A DNA stretch of 64,000 nucleotides from Hyphomicrobiales bacterium (GCA_017305665.1 JAFKKH010000029.1:1-64000), one strand, 5' to 3'; counted from the first letter of the stretch, positions 1 through 10,092 are shown. The notes: generated from the sequence alone by a model not told the origin. A program made the numbers and translations.

Positions 1-326
1 GCCATGCTATGGCGCGAGGCATCGCGCCGGGAGCACGCGACTTGGGCCGACGCGCGAAGCGATGTCAGTGGGGCGAATCTCCACCCCGGCCGCATCGCAC
101 AGCGTGGTCGTCAGCCGAAGGTCCGGTTCTCAAGCGCTCCTCCGAAGTCCGAACGGCCCTCCACAGGAGGAAACCGTCCGCGCTCCGGGCTCGCGCCCAA
201 AGACCTTCGCTCCGGCCTGACGCTGCCGCGTCCACCGCATCCCGCCCCGCGTATCGTGACGATCGCGAGCCGCCCCTCTCCGTTGAGGCAGGACGAATAG
301 GAATATAATCCATATAAAGAGGAATG
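1..326. other. Left-edge region without a supported gene; repeat-like
   Basis: No open frame here has a convincing ribosome binding site or a recognisable protein. The stretch is GC-rich, unlike the ATPase gene that follows. Read on the minus strand, the segment around 130-300 would encode Arg-rich peptides with a run such as RHDTRGGMRWTRQRQ. That pattern resembles, from memory, translated repetitive intergenic DNA common in Bradyrhizobium-type genomes. I infer a repeat or decayed intergenic segment. An AT-rich patch at about 299-320 marks the change to the ATPase gene 3' end. Confidence 0.35.
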
Positions 327-2612
327 TCAAGCCCGTCGCGTAAAGGCAACAATACGCTCACAAAAGTGTTGGAGCTCTTGATCGTTGATAATTTCGGTCT
401 GCCAAGTCGGATTATCGTGGTGAAATCTATTGCCATAATCGACCAAGTCTCTGAGTACAGCAGTGTCTACTGCATTCAAGATTTGATTGGGTTGACCGAC
501 GCGCTGAGAGCATATGGTTTGGAATTGCCCTAGCAAGGAATCCGGGGGGAAATCCTCGGGATATGCAACGCGCATAAAAGATTCCAACATGGGCCTTAAC
601 GACTGCGCAACTTCTCTCTGGTCTGCAACGTTGTTTGACGCAATGTAAGCGACCACCTTGGCGTGCCTTTTGTCGTGATCGGTTATTGAATCTTGTTGAA
701 CGTTCCAACCAATTAAATCTGAACCATCACGGTCGCGAACAACTTTGATCGCGGTTCGGGTAAATTTCTCAAACTTCTTCCACACCGCACATAAGAAAGG
801 TCGCGAGTGTGAAAGAACGATAACCTGAGATACTCTATCGACTAGTCGACCTAATTCTTGGACGGTAGTTGTTGAGCGACTTTCGTCCAAGCTAGTCATC
901 GGATCGTCAATTACGACAATCTTGTTTGAGAGTCGTGGATCTCCGTCGAGCGAGGCGAAGAAAAACGCAAGTGCTAGGGTGTTTCGGTCGCCTGCGCTTA
1001 GAGTATTTTTAAAAGCGGGGGTCCCTGGGGCGCCTGTGAGCGGGACCGATGTGTTGTCAATTACGACGTTATAGGTACATGATGACCCTCCGCGGCTATT
1101 CACAGACGTTACGCTGTCAAGCCGAAATCCTGCGCCGAATGCTCTTAGATATGAGTTGATTGCATTTTCATACGCAGGGAATACGCTTGCGCGATATTGT
1201 TCTAAGGCATCACGAGCCTGGTCGCGCAGTCCTTCCGTGATCTTTTTTGCTTTTTTTTCGTCCTGATACGCATCGCACAAGGGTGCTATTTTGGCGCTGT
1301 GCCGAGCTTCGGTCGCTTTCAATTTTTCTAGTTCGCCAGTGAGCGTTGCGATGTTTGCGGTCGCGGCTCTCTCTTTGACACTAGCTATTTGGTCGTTGAC
1401 GGATGTGAGTGTGCTGGAAGCGCTTGCCACCATGTCGCGCGCGCGATCGAAATCAGCGATCGCCCCTAGCGTGGCGGACGTCATTTCAAGGGGCTCAAGT
1501 GGCGCCGCTTGCTTCTTTTGAAGATCAGCAACTATAGCATCTCGCGCTATTTTCCAAGAAAGCGCAACAGCCGCCGTATCGACGGTTACCTTGGGAACGA
1601 TAACAAAATCCTTCCAAAAATTACGACGCTGTTCCCAGAGATGGACACTTCGCTCGAATGCGGCGGGAGCGTCACCGGCGTGAAATTTGCGAACTTCTTG
1701 CAAGGTAAGATCAATTTCGCGCTTTAATTGAGCATATGCTTCACTAAAGTATGAGCGGTAGTGCCCGATGAGTGGCGAGCCGCTAAGATTTTGAGCACAA
1801 AAGGGGCAGGCCTCGTCCGCCGTATCGCTTCGTATTATGCGGTGCATTCCATCTTCGACCCAGCGCTCACCGTCGCCGATTTCGGAAAAATGTTTCTGCA
1901 CTTGAGCAAATGCGGTTGTGTCTATTTCCGGCAGGCTTAGTTTGAAGAGGCTATTGAGCGCTATTGTATCAAAGCGCGGTAGCTCAATTTTGTTGAAGCC
2001 GTCCTCGCGTCTCACTGCGTCAGCAGCTTGAGCCGCATTAAGAGAGCGTTCTGCTTCAGATATTGCGCCGACTATGTTGGGGTTTTTTTTCAAGGCGCAA
2101 AATGCGTCTACAGTCAGACCGGCGCGTGCGGTTGCGGGTATCGCTGCTTCTTTAGTGCGAATGTCGCGATTGTGTTCTTCGATTTTGGAAACGTGAGCTT
2201 GCGCTGCTGCATTTAACGCGACGCCCTGAGCGCCGAGAATAAGTTCGTGTAGATTCTGTCGGTGACCGGGTTCGATATCGACGCCGGAGCATACATTTTG
2301 AGCTACAAATGCATCATCGAAAACCGCAAGGTCAGGGATTGTTGCCGACCATGTGCCATTCTGGAAAACATGGGGGGCTGTTCCAGCGACATTCACTACG
2401 ACATGAGGATCGTGTGCTGCAGTTAAGCGTTTTCGTTCGTTGATGTGAACAGGATCGCCGTCGCTTAGCGAGCGGAGTATGGCTGCGAGTGTAGTTTTTC
2501 CACGACCGTTTTCAGCAAAGATGAGAGTAGCTTTCGAGAAGGGGAGTTGTCGGCCCGAATTTACGGAATCAAACTTTCCCACGTTTCGCAGTAGAGAAAT
2601 TCGCTCAACCAA
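327..2612 (-). CDS. AAA_13-family ATPase with CPFC zinc-hook motif, RloC/PrrC-like candidate anticodon nuclease
   Basis: A 761-residue ABC/SMC-like ATPase. Walker A is ENGRGKTT (about residues 34-41), a coiled central region carries CPFC (269-272) like a Rad50 zinc hook, the signature-like LSAGD lies at about 538-542, Walker B IVVIDDPMTSLDE at about 565-577 and a His-loop LSHSRPF at about 600. The C-terminal 130 residues hold R673-x3-E677 and later R729-F-H-H (His 731/732). RloC and PrrC tRNA-cleaving nucleases of this family use an Arg-Glu-His set in the equivalent region, so an anticodon nuclease is a reasonable inference, not proven. The start is TTG at 2612, chosen because GGAGG lies six bases upstream; a longer frame to 2687 would run through the groESL terminator. 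Base composition is clearly lower in GC than the neighbours, suggesting transfer. No restriction-modification genes are visible beside it. Confidence 0.75.
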   Translation of the reverse strand: MVERISLLRNVGKFDSVNSGRQLPFSKATLIFAENGRGKTTLAAILRSLSDGDPVHINERKRLTAAHDPHVVVNVAGTAPHVFQNGTWSATIPDLAVFDDAFVAQNVCSGVDIEPGHRQNLHELILGAQGVALNAAAQAHVSKIEEHNRDIRTKEAAIPATARAGLTVDAFCALKKNPNIVGAISEAERSLNAAQAADAVRREDGFNKIELPRFDTIALNSLFKLSLPEIDTTAFAQVQKHFSEIGDGERWVEDGMHRIIRSDTADEACPFCAQNLSGSPLIGHYRSYFSEAYAQLKREIDLTLQEVRKFHAGDAPAAFERSVHLWEQRRNFWKDFVIVPKVTVDTAAVALSWKIARDAIVADLQKKQAAPLEPLEMTSATLGAIADFDRARDMVASASSTLTSVNDQIASVKERAATANIATLTGELEKLKATEARHSAKIAPLCDAYQDEKKAKKITEGLRDQARDALEQYRASVFPAYENAINSYLRAFGAGFRLDSVTSVNSRGGSSCTYNVVIDNTSVPLTGAPGTPAFKNTLSAGDRNTLALAFFFASLDGDPRLSNKIVVIDDPMTSLDESRSTTTVQELGRLVDRVSQVIVLSHSRPFLCAVWKKFEKFTRTAIKVVRDRDGSDLIGWNVQQDSITDHDKRHAKVVAYIASNNVADQREVAQSLRPMLESFMRVAYPEDFPPDSLLGQFQTICSQRVGQPNQILNAVDTAVLRDLVDYGNRFHHDNPTWQTEIINDQELQHFCERIVAFTRRA

Positions 2613-2674
2613 GACGAGCCTCCAATTCAGAAGCGGCAACCTTAGGTAGCAATCGGCTGTGGCCGACACAAACA

Positions 2675-2702
2675 AAAACCCCGGCATCGCTGCCGGGGTT
2701 TT
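2675..2702 (-). terminator. Intrinsic terminator behind groESL
   Basis: A perfect inverted repeat: arms AAAACCCCGGCA (2675-2686) and TGCCGGGGTTTT (2691-2702) around a 4-base loop. Read on the minus strand it is a GC stem followed by a T-run, so it should end the groESL transcript. The A-run on the other side makes it potentially bidirectional. The ATPase start codon lies only about 63 bases beyond it. Confidence 0.85.
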
Positions 2703-2731
2703 GCATTCTTGTAACTGCCTGAGAGGCTGGA

Positions 2732-4497
<1,766 letters not shown>

Positions 4498-4812
4498 TTA
4501 CGCGGCCTTCTTCTTGGAGGCGACGTCGGTGAGGACGCCCATGATGTCGCTCTCCTTCATGATGAGGAGCTCCTGGCCGTCGATCTTGACCTCGGTGCCG
4601 GACCACTTGCCGAACAGCACGCGGTCGCCGACCTTGAGATCGATCGGGATCAGCTTGCCGGCCTCGTCGCGGCCACCGGGGCCGACGGCGACGACTTCGC
4701 CCTGCGAGGGCTTTTCCTTGGCGCTGTCCGGAATGATGATGCCGCCTGCGGTCTTCTCTTCGGCGTCGATGCGCTTGACCACGACGCGGTCGTGAAGCGG
4801 ACGGAATTTCAT
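4498..4812 (-). CDS. groES: Co-chaperonin GroES (10 kDa subunit)
   Basis: Heptameric lid of the GroEL chamber. The 104-residue protein begins [14 protein letters not shown]. It carries the mobile-loop segment [18 protein letters not shown] (about residues 17-34) and the [11 protein letters not shown] region near the C-terminus. The ATG is preceded by AGGAGGA at good spacing. It is the first gene of the groES-groL operon. Confidence 0.98.
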   Translation of the reverse strand: MKFRPLHDRVVVKRIDAEEKTAGGIIIPDSAKEKPSQGEVVAVGPGGRDEAGKLIPIDLKVGDRVLFGKWSGTEVKIDGQELLIMKESDIMGVLTDVASKKKAA

Positions 4813-4854
4813 GCAGTCCTCCTAAATAACTGTAACTGTTTGCAGTTTTGGAAG

Positions 4855-4881
4855 TTGGCAGTCGTGATAGGCGAGTGCTAC
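4855..4881 (-). promoter_or_regulatory. CIRCE operator for HrcA
   Basis: Read on the minus strand the site is GTAGCACTC, nine bases, GACTGCCAA. The consensus is TTAGCACTC-N9-GAGTGCTAA, so 8 of 9 and 7 of 9 positions match. It lies between the predicted transcription start and groES, the usual place for HrcA repression of groESL. Confidence 0.85.
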
Positions 4882-4896
4882 CACGACCTTTGCGGG

Positions 4897-4925
4897 ACAT
4901 AGGCCCATTGATGTTGGCGGGCAAG
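4897..4925 (-). promoter_or_regulatory. Sigma-32 (RpoH) heat-shock promoter of groESL
   Basis: On the minus strand CTTG (4925-4922) is followed after 18 bases by CCTATGT (4903-4897). This fits the alphaproteobacterial RpoH pattern CTTG-N17/18-CYTATnT. The expected start point falls just upstream of the CIRCE site, giving dual sigma-32 and HrcA control. Confidence 0.8.
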
Positions 4926-4942
4926 AGGCTCTAGCAAAAATT

Positions 4943-4969
4943 TTGGCACTCTAAAATTCCGACTGCCAG
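4943..4969. promoter_or_regulatory. Second, degenerate CIRCE-like inverted repeat
   Basis: TTGGCACTC, nine bases, GACTGCCAG: 8 of 9 and about 6 of 9 matches to the two CIRCE half-sites with the correct 9-base spacer. It sits upstream of the sigma-32 -35 element, so it cannot act in the same way as the downstream operator. It may be an auxiliary HrcA site or a decayed copy. Confidence 0.55.
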
Positions 4970-5226
4970 ACATCCCGCCGTCATCGTTAACGGCCCTCGG
5001 ATTGTTGTTAGCAGCCGCGCGGTAAGTCGCTGCCAGCACTCGTATATCAACACTTTATTAAACTTTTAAGCTTGTGATCGATGTGTGTCGTGCGTCACAT
5101 TTTCTTCGTAACCGGCTGTGGGATGGTGACCGTCAAGGCGTTGGTCCCGAAAGCAGGTTGGTCGAGGGATTGGAGCGCTACCGCAAAACCGGTCGCCACG
5201 TTTGCCGATAGCGCTGCCTTCCAGGG
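4970..5226. other. Intergenic region between groESL promoter and usg
   Basis: No supported gene. It is AT-richer near 5045-5080 (runs such as TTTATTAAACTTTTAAGC), where a promoter for usg may lie. A long frame upstream of usg from 5081 is in frame with it, but lacks a ribosome binding site and has non-Usg sequence. Confidence 0.5.
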
Positions 5227-5270
5227 CATGGTCCCGAAAAGTGGACCCCCGGTTTTCGGACCAGGCCATG
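5227..5270. repeat. Short palindromic intergenic repeat (GGTCCCGAAAA type)
   Basis: Imperfect inverted repeat: CATGGTCCCGAAAA (5227-5240) against TTTTCGGACCAGGCCATG (5253-5270). A related GGTCCCGAAA occurs at 5143. The layout resembles a short element common between genes in Bradyrhizobium-type genomes; that attribution is from memory. Confidence 0.55.
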
Positions 5271-5293
5271 CCTCCACAGAGAAGGAGGTTGGC

Positions 5294-5596
5294 ATGGTCT
5301 CGAAGGGTGGAGTGCAGCCTGGCGGGGTCGTCTCCGACGACTTTCGCAAGCAGGTTCTGGGATATGGCCTGACCACGGCGGAAATCCTGTACCGCCGTCC
5401 GGACCGCAAGTGGCTGCTGCAGAGCTACGTCTGGCAGAACTACGACCTGTTTCCCAAATTTCCGGCGCTGCGCGACTTCCTCGCGTTCTGGGAGAAGGAG
5501 ATCGAGGGTCCGCTGTTCTCCGTCACGATCGCGCATTCGAAACTGATCAAACCCGCGGAGCTGCGCGCGGTGGACGGCGTGTTCCGCCTGCACTGA
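5294..5596 (+). CDS. usg: Usg family protein
   Basis: A 100-residue protein matching the alphaproteobacterial Usg family, recognisable by DFRKQVLGYGLTTAEILYRRPD, LLQSYVWQNYDLFPKFPALRDFLAFWE and the ending HSKLIKPAELRAVDGVFRLH. Its molecular function is not established. The ATG at 5294 is chosen because AAGGAGG lies five bases upstream. Usg proteins usually begin within a few residues of the DFRKQ block, so the in-frame extension to 5081 is rejected. It appears monocistronic. Confidence 0.85.
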   Translation: MVSKGGVQPGGVVSDDFRKQVLGYGLTTAEILYRRPDRKWLLQSYVWQNYDLFPKFPALRDFLAFWEKEIEGPLFSVTIAHSKLIKPAELRAVDGVFRLH

Positions 5597-5700
5597 AGGC
5601 TGCATTGCGTGTTGTGAGCGTCATCGGACGCGACTAACCTTCTCCATGCTGCGTCGCTGCGGTTCGCGCGACGCCGCGAGCAAGGGAAGGGACACGGCCG

Positions 5701-6318
5701 ATGGCAAAAGCAAAAGCGAAGACAGCAAAAGCACGCTCCGCGGCGAAGTCAGCCGCACGCAAGACCTCCACGCGCAAGACCTCCAGCCGTCGCAAGGTCG
5801 CGGCCCGCGCGACATCGGCGCGCCGCAAGTCTTCGGCCAAATCTTCGGTCAAGTCCGCTGCGAAGTCCGCGCGCAAGGTTGCCCGCAAGGTCGCGAAGCC
5901 GAAAGCCGCCCGCGCTGCCGCGAAGCCGAAGCGTCCGCCGCAGAAAGTCGCGATCAGCCATTACAACAACGCGGATTTCGAGTCGGGCCTGCGCACCTAT
6001 GCGCAGTATCGCGATCTCGGCATCGTGGAAGCATCGAACGGCATGGCGCGCGCGCACGTGCTGCGCTTCGTCGAACCGTGCGATCCGGATGTGGTGTCGA
6101 AGCTGCACTTTCACGACACCGAATTCCAGATGGTCTACGTGCTCAAGGGCTGGGTGAAGACCGAGCTCGAAGGCGAGGGCGAGGTGACCATGCGCCAGGG
6201 TTCGGCGTGGACCCAGCCGCCGAAGATCAAGCACAAGATCAACGACTATTCCGAGGACGCCGAACTGCTCGAGATCGTCCTGCCGGCGGACTTCGAGACG
6301 GTGGAGCTCGCGGGGTAG
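5701..6318 (+). CDS. Cupin-domain protein with histone-H1-like Lys/Ala N-terminal tail
   Basis: The 205-residue product is a fusion of two unlike parts. Residues 1 to about 78 are almost only Lys, Ala, Ser, Arg and Thr (starting MAKAKAKTAKARSAAKSAAR), a low-complexity basic tail as in bacterial H1-like or AlgP-like nucleoid proteins. Residues about 80-205 form a single cupin barrel with HFHDTEFQMVYVLKGWVK (motif 1, metal-binding His/Glu) and QGSAWTQPPKIKHKI (motif 2). The ligand and reaction are unknown. The tail may bind nucleic acid or polyanions, which is inference. AAGGGA lies about eight bases upstream of the ATG. The gene stands alone, followed by a palindromic repeat. Confidence 0.85.
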   Translation: MAKAKAKTAKARSAAKSAARKTSTRKTSSRRKVAARATSARRKSSAKSSVKSAAKSARKVARKVAKPKAARAAAKPKRPPQKVAISHYNNADFESGLRTYAQYRDLGIVEASNGMARAHVLRFVEPCDPDVVSKLHFHDTEFQMVYVLKGWVKTELEGEGEVTMRQGSAWTQPPKIKHKINDYSEDAELLEIVLPADFETVELAG

Positions 6319-6334
6319 GGCGGCACTCACTCTT

Positions 6335-6481
6335 CGTCATTCCGGGGCGCGAGTGAAACGAGCGAGCCCGGAATCCATACGCCTAGCGTCTGTGTGACAC
6401 CGGGCGATCTTTACGGTGATTTATAATGAATACAGGGGTTATGGATTCCGGATCGCCGCTTGCGCGGCGTCCGGAATGACG
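6335..6481. repeat. CGTCATTCCGG-type palindromic intergenic repeat, copy 1
   Basis: Begins CGTCATTCCGGGGCGCGAG and ends GGCGTCCGGAATGACG, with an internal GGAATCCAT...ATGGATTCC pair, so the whole unit can fold back. The centre is interrupted by about 50 bases of AT-richer sequence. It lies between convergent genes. Confidence 0.8.
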
Positions 6482-6484
6482 ACC

Positions 6485-7576
6485 TCACTCGACCAGATAC
6501 TTTTTCACCGCGGCCTCGTCCCACGCGATGCCGCTGCCGGGCTGTTCGCCGGGCAGCACGTGGCCGTCCTTCACCTTGAGCGGCTCGCGCAGCACGGCAT
6601 CGGCCCAGTCGACATATTCCAGCCAGTGCGCGGTCGGCGTCACCGTCATCAGGTGCGCGCTGACCTCCGAGAACAGGTGCGACGACATCTCGACGCCCGC
6701 GGCATGGGCCAGCGCGGCGGCACGCAGCCATCCGGTGACGCCGCCGATGCGCTGGGCATCCGGCATCACGAAGTCGCAGGCGTGATGATCGAGTGCCGTC
6801 TGCATGGAAAACGCGCTGTCGAAGTTCTCGCCGATCTGGATCGGCGTTTGCGTCGCGGCCGCGACCTCGGCGCAGCCGGCATAGTCGTCGTGGCGGATCG
6901 GCTCCTCGATCCAGAGCAGGCCTTCGCCATCGAGCATGGCGCCGCGGCGGACGGCGTCCGCGACCGTAAGCGCCTGATTGAAGTCGCACATCAAGGTCAC
7001 ACCATCGCCGACCGCCTTGCGCACCGCGCGCACCGTTTTCAGGTCGTCGTTCGCATCGGGACGGCCGAGGCGGATCTTTGCCGCGTCAAAACCTTCCGCG
7101 ATCAGCTTTTGCGCTTCGTCGGCGGCGGCTTCGGGCGGCATGATACCGAGCCCCTTGGAATTGTAGGCGCGGATCGGCTTCGGCACGCCGCCGAGCAGCC
7201 GCGCCAGCGGCAGGTTGCGGCCGTGAGCGAGCGCGTCCCACACCGCCATGTCGATGCCCGATTGCGCCAGCCGCTGGATGCCGGCGAGATCGAGCAGCGC
7301 GAATGCCCGCGTCAGCTTGCGCTCGATGTCGTGCGGGATCAGTTCGTCGCCCGCGATCAACTCCGCCATGGCGCGAACCATCTCGGTCAGCGGCTTCAGC
7401 GCCACCGGAGTGATCGCGAAGATATAGCTGTGACCGCGTACGCCCTGATCGGTCTCGCAATCGATCAGCACCAGCGGCGCCTTGTCGACCGCGCCGGAAC
7501 TCGTTCGCAGCGGCATCTTCATCGGTGCGAGGACGGGGCGCGCGTTGAAGCGCTTGATGCGGAGGGTGTCGGACAT
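6485..7576 (-). CDS. Mandelate racemase/muconate lactonizing enzyme family protein
   Basis: Enolase-superfamily enzyme of 363 residues, expected to abstract an alpha-proton from a carboxylate. Substrate is not predictable. Visible catalytic set: K167-x-R169 (AKIRLG, a K-x-R variant of the usual K-x-K), metal ligands D198 (CDFN), E224 (IEEP) and E250 (GEN), D273 (PDAQRIGG) and H300 (SSHLF). The capping domain is residues 1 to about 125. It follows chrA by 24 bases on the same strand and may be co-transcribed. The K-x-R motif suggests a dehydratase or epimerase subgroup other than mandelate racemase proper. Confidence 0.88.
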   Translation of the reverse strand: MSDTLRIKRFNARPVLAPMKMPLRTSSGAVDKAPLVLIDCETDQGVRGHSYIFAITPVALKPLTEMVRAMAELIAGDELIPHDIERKLTRAFALLDLAGIQRLAQSGIDMAVWDALAHGRNLPLARLLGGVPKPIRAYNSKGLGIMPPEAAADEAQKLIAEGFDAAKIRLGRPDANDDLKTVRAVRKAVGDGVTLMCDFNQALTVADAVRRGAMLDGEGLLWIEEPIRHDDYAGCAEVAAATQTPIQIGENFDSAFSMQTALDHHACDFVMPDAQRIGGVTGWLRAAALAHAAGVEMSSHLFSEVSAHLMTVTPTAHWLEYVDWADAVLREPLKVKDGHVLPGEQPGSGIAWDEAAVKKYLVE

Positions 7577-7600
7577 GAGCGGTCTCCTGAAGATCAGACA

Positions 7601-8833
7601 TTAGAAGCGGCCGAGCAGGCCGCCGCACAGCGCGCACACTAGCACGACGAGCCACGGCGGCGTTCGCCAGGCTTGCAGAAGAGCGAAAGCGCCGACGGCG
7701 AGTGCGAAGTCGGCGCTGCCGTGGATCGCCGAGGTCCAGACCGGATTGTAAAATGCCGCCAGCAGCAAACCCACGACCGCGGCGTTGACGCCGCGCAGCG
7801 CCGCCTGCATCGCCGTCACGCGTCGCAAGCGTTGCCAGAACGGCAGAACGCCGCCGATCAGCAGGAATGACGGCAGGTAAATCGCCGCGAGGCAGATGGC
7901 CGCCGACGTCAGACCTCCGATGACGGTGCCCACATAGGCCGAGAAGGTGAAAAGCGGTCCGGGAACGGCCTGTGCCGCGCCATATCCGGCGAGAAAGGCA
8001 TCGTTGCGGATCAACCCGGTTGGCACCAGTTCGGACTGCAACAGCGGAAGAACGACGTGTCCGCCGCCGAACACCAGCGAGCCGACGCGATAGAACGTGT
8101 CGAACAGGCGAAGGTCTGTACTCGTGCTCCCGGCCGCGAGCAGGGGAAGCCCAAGAAGCAGCACGAAGAACATGGCGATGAGTAAGGCGCCGGTGCGCCG
8201 CCGGACCGGAATTTTCAGGTCGTCGGAGACAGCCGGCGCGTCCGCCCTGAGCAGGGTCGCACCTGCGAGGGCGCCCGCGGCAATCGCAACGAGTTGGCCG
8301 ACGGCGGACGGCAGCGCGATGACGAGGATCGCGGCAACGACCGCAAAGGTCGCCCGTATCCTGTCGGGCGTCAGCGTACGGATCATGCCGAGCAGGGCGA
8401 CGGCCACCACCGAAACGGCGGCGATCTTGAGGCCGTGCAGCCAGCCGCTGTCGGCAAGCGAGCCGGCAGCCGAGACGCCGTAGGCAAACAGCACCATGAC
8501 GATCGCGGATGGCAGCGTGAAACCGCACCAGGCCGCCAGCGCACCGCTCCATCCCGCTCGCACGAGCCCGATGGTCAGGCCAACCTGGCTGGAGGCCGGC
8601 CCCGGAAGAAACTGGCACAGGGCCAGGATGTCGGCGTAAGTCGGCTCGTCGAGCCATTTGCGGCGGATGACGAACTCGTTGTGGAAGTAGCCGAGATGAG
8701 CAACCGGCCCGCCGAACGATGTCAGGCCGAGCTTGAGGAAGGCCAGCAGCACTTCGTCCGCACGCCCGGGCGGCCTGCCGTCGCCATCGTTGTGACCGGC
8801 GGACGACGGATTGACTGCATTCGCTCCGACCAT
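7601..8833 (-). CDS. chrA: Chromate transporter ChrA (two-domain)
   Basis: Inner-membrane CHR-family chromate efflux protein, 410 residues with two homologous halves of about six helices each. The halves are marked by FLKLGLTSFGGPVAHLGYF (N-half) and FYRVGSLVFGGGHVVLPLL (C-half), plus QFLPGPASSQ and AQAVPGPLFTFSAYVG motifs. The ATG at 8833 is chosen at the beginning of the conserved region; an upstream in-frame extension overlaps the nucleoside transporter and is not protein-like. It starts 9 bases behind the CNT transporter, so the two are probably one operon. No ChrB regulator is visible. Confidence 0.9.
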   Translation of the reverse strand: MVGANAVNPSSAGHNDGDGRPPGRADEVLLAFLKLGLTSFGGPVAHLGYFHNEFVIRRKWLDEPTYADILALCQFLPGPASSQVGLTIGLVRAGWSGALAAWCGFTLPSAIVMVLFAYGVSAAGSLADSGWLHGLKIAAVSVVAVALLGMIRTLTPDRIRATFAVVAAILVIALPSAVGQLVAIAAGALAGATLLRADAPAVSDDLKIPVRRRTGALLIAMFFVLLLGLPLLAAGSTSTDLRLFDTFYRVGSLVFGGGHVVLPLLQSELVPTGLIRNDAFLAGYGAAQAVPGPLFTFSAYVGTVIGGLTSAAICLAAIYLPSFLLIGGVLPFWQRLRRVTAMQAALRGVNAAVVGLLLAAFYNPVWTSAIHGSADFALAVGAFALLQAWRTPPWLVVLVCALCGGLLGRF

Positions 8834-8841
8834 GGCAGTCC

Positions 8842-10092
8842 TTAACTCACCACGCCCACGATCGCGCCCATCAGGCATGTGGTCAACGTGCCCGAGACGA
8901 TCGACTTCAGGCCGAGCGCGTTGATCTCGTTGCGGCGTTCCGGCGCCATGGTGCCGAGCCCGCCGATCATGATGCCGAGGCTGCCGAAGTTGGCGAAACC
9001 GCACATGGCATAGAGCATGATGAGCTTTGCGCGCGGATCGAGCGCGTCGGGCGCGAGTTTTGCGAATTCGACATAGGCGATCAACTCGTTCAGCACGGTC
9101 TTGAGGCCCATCAGCCGGCCGGCGGTGACGGCCTCGCTCCACGGCACGCCCATCAGCCAGCACACCGGCGCCATGGCGTAGCCGAGCAGGCGCTGCAACG
9201 ACACCGGCTCGCCGCCGATCGCGGGCAGCAGTCCGATGATCGCGTTGGCGAGATGCACCAGCGCCACCAGCACCAGCAGCATGGCAATGACGTTGAGCAA
9301 GAGTTCGAGGCCGGACGTGGTGCCCTTGACGATGGCGTCCATGGTGCTCGACGCGACCGCGTCGGGATTGTCCAGTAGTCCATCGGTGTGACGGTCCGAT
9401 GTTTCCGGCACCATGATGAGGCTGATGAGGATCGCGGCCGGTGCGCCAAGCACCGAGGCGATCACGAAATGCGCCGACGCATCGGGGATCAGCGGCGCAA
9501 GCAGGGTGGCGTAGAGCACCAGCACGGTGCCGGCGATCCCCGCCATGCCGCCGGTCATCACCAGAAACAGTTCGCTGCGCGTGAGCTGCGCGAGGTAGGG
9601 ACGGATGAACAGCGGCGCTTCCACCATGCCGAGAAAGATGTTGGCCGCGGTGGAGAGACCGACCGCGCCACCGACGCCGAGCGTGCGTTCAAGGAACCAC
9701 GCCATGCCGCGCACGATCGGCGGCAGCACGCGCCAGTAGAACAACAGCGATGTCAGAACGCTCATGACCAGGATGATCGGCAACGCCTGGAAGGCGAGGA
9801 TGAAATCGGCGCCGGGCGCCTTGAGATCGAACGGCGGTTGGCTACCGCCGAGATAGCCGAACACGAAGGAGGTGCCGGCGCGGGTCGCCGCCGCGATGGC
9901 GCCGACGGCGTCGTTGATGGCAGCAAAGGCGTGGGTCACCACCGGCAGCTTGAGTAGAACGAGGGCGGTCGCGAAAGTGACGGCGAGGCCGATCGCGGCC
10001 TGCCGCAGCGATACCGCGCTGCGGTTCTCGCTGATCGCCCATGCGAAGGCGAGCAGTGCGAAGATGCCGAGTGCTGATTGAAGCTGTGGCAT
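8842..10092 (-). CDS. NupC-type concentrative nucleoside transporter
   Basis: CNT-family symporter in the inner membrane, 416 residues with 8-10 hydrophobic segments. Recognisable blocks are GVGGAVGLSTAANIFLGMVEAPL, TGGMAGIAGTVLVLY, GLKTVLNELIAYVEFA and YAMCGFANFGSLGIMIGG, which form the nucleoside-binding core of CNT proteins. ATG at 10092 is preceded by a GGGGGA. Probable substrates are purine or pyrimidine nucleosides driven by protons or sodium. First gene of a likely CNT-chrA-MR run. Confidence 0.92.
   Translation of the reverse strand: MPQLQSALGIFALLAFAWAISENRSAVSLRQAAIGLAVTFATALVLLKLPVVTHAFAAINDAVGAIAAATRAGTSFVFGYLGGSQPPFDLKAPGADFILAFQALPIILVMSVLTSLLFYWRVLPPIVRGMAWFLERTLGVGGAVGLSTAANIFLGMVEAPLFIRPYLAQLTRSELFLVMTGGMAGIAGTVLVLYATLLAPLIPDASAHFVIASVLGAPAAILISLIMVPETSDRHTDGLLDNPDAVASSTMDAIVKGTTSGLELLLNVIAMLLVLVALVHLANAIIGLLPAIGGEPVSLQRLLGYAMAPVCWLMGVPWSEAVTAGRLMGLKTVLNELIAYVEFAKLAPDALDPRAKLIMLYAMCGFANFGSLGIMIGGLGTMAPERRNEINALGLKSIVSGTLTTCLMGAIVGVVS

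Noticed and set aside
2613-2687. N-terminal extension of the ATPase to 2687
   Set aside because: It would start in the groESL terminator hairpin and lacks a ribosome site, whereas TTG 2612 has GGAGG.
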